Shown one piece after another: positions 63,831 through 64,000 of a stretch of DNA of 64,000 bases. Where the stretch lies: contig NZ_JAUCFJ010000002.1 in assembly GCF_030348505.1 (NCBI RefSeq), positions 2,794,001 through 2,858,000 of the forward strand, given 5' to 3'. Both the position numbers and the translations under genes were made by a program. The notes under the pieces were generated by a model, which was given only the letters and a program-made list of their open reading frames with translations, was not told where the DNA came from and searched no databases. Positions within the stretch are counted from its first letter, which is position 1; the number at the start of each line of letters is the position of its first letter. This stretch comes from Lysinibacillus sp. G4S2 (lineage in GTDB: Bacteria; Bacillota; Bacilli; Bacillales_A; Planococcaceae).

Positions 63831-64000
63831 TATAGTAAAATGTAAAATTATTGAATTAATAGAAAATCAACCACAAGTTTTGGTAAAGAGCCAATTAATT
63901 ACCATGAAAAAATCCAATGATTTGTTATATCGATGAGTTCGCTTTATGCAAAGTTAACGATTGTGCAATCGTAAATTTTGTCATCTCCAACTGACTTACT
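63831..64000. other. right edge, nothing recognised
   Basis: No coding frame, hairpin or repeat that I can support. Confidence 0.4.

Overview
The window looks like chromosomal DNA of a low-GC, endospore-forming Bacillales bacterium, most probably Lysinibacillus or a close relative. The sequence-based reasons are a gamma-type SASP gene (3077-3355), a complete gerA-type germinant receptor operon with a sigma-G-like promoter (23033-29150), parE/parC of Gram-positive type, strong AGGAGG ribosome-binding sites with frequent TTG/GTG starts, and TPP and SAM-I riboswitches. The genus is an inference; no rRNA or tRNA gene is present to confirm it.

Layout. 1-4.8 kb: 5' end of an ABC-F antibiotic-resistance ATPase with an attenuator leader, then a small-ORF island (tiny membrane proteins, a zinc ribbon, SASP-gamma, gene scraps, duplicated promoter modules). 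4.8-10.3 kb: a Sco1-like copper chaperone and two tandem DUF485 + solute:sodium symporter cassettes. 10.3-16.9 kb: remnants of a dispersed repeat and of an IS605-type tnpB tail, then a TPP-riboswitch operon for thiamine-precursor import (binding lipoprotein, thiamine-binding protein, permease, ATPase, TatD hydrolase) and an ECF sigma/anti-sigma pair. 17-23 kb: parC, parE, plsY and a HesB-like gene. 23-29 kb: germinant receptor operon whose B subunit carries a tail of more than 500 residues rich in Asn/Ser/Gln/Ala. 29-34.7 kb: metA (acetyltransferase type) under a SAM-I riboswitch, then a 3.6-kb insertion bounded by 160-bp direct repeats holding gene debris, an intact IS4-family element and a truncated tyrosine recombinase. 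34.7-45.5 kb: TrmB and two MarR regulators with visible operators, an azoreductase scar, a TauE exporter, the yhdT-panF pair, a chemotaxis receptor and an MBL-fold hydrolase. 45.7-54.5 kb: a nine-gene operon joining a branched-chain-type ABC importer to a ketoacyl-synthase-III-like protein, an alpha/beta hydrolase, an SDR and an acyl-CoA ligase, with a CcpA-type cre site in front. 55-64 kb: an ECF sigma/DUF4179 pair, a DUF2089 cluster, a 1062-residue MalT-like/SARP-like regulator, and a decaying segment bounded by inverted ISL3-type end fragments.

The most unusual feature runs across the window. Four unrelated-looking intergenic arrays (969-1178, 10950-11261, 38251-38586, 54642-54866) all have a 21-bp period: a short conserved core (TTAGCGGCG, TTATCAGCG, CTATCC, TTATCGGAA) followed by a variable segment. 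In one frame each core reads Leu-Ser/Ala-x. They sit between genes, and two are fenced by hairpins. I know of no described function for them. Other high-interest points are the ABC-F attenuator, the GerB low-complexity tail with clustered frameshifts, the 160-bp repeats around the integrase-bearing insertion, and the ABC importer/ketosynthase operon.
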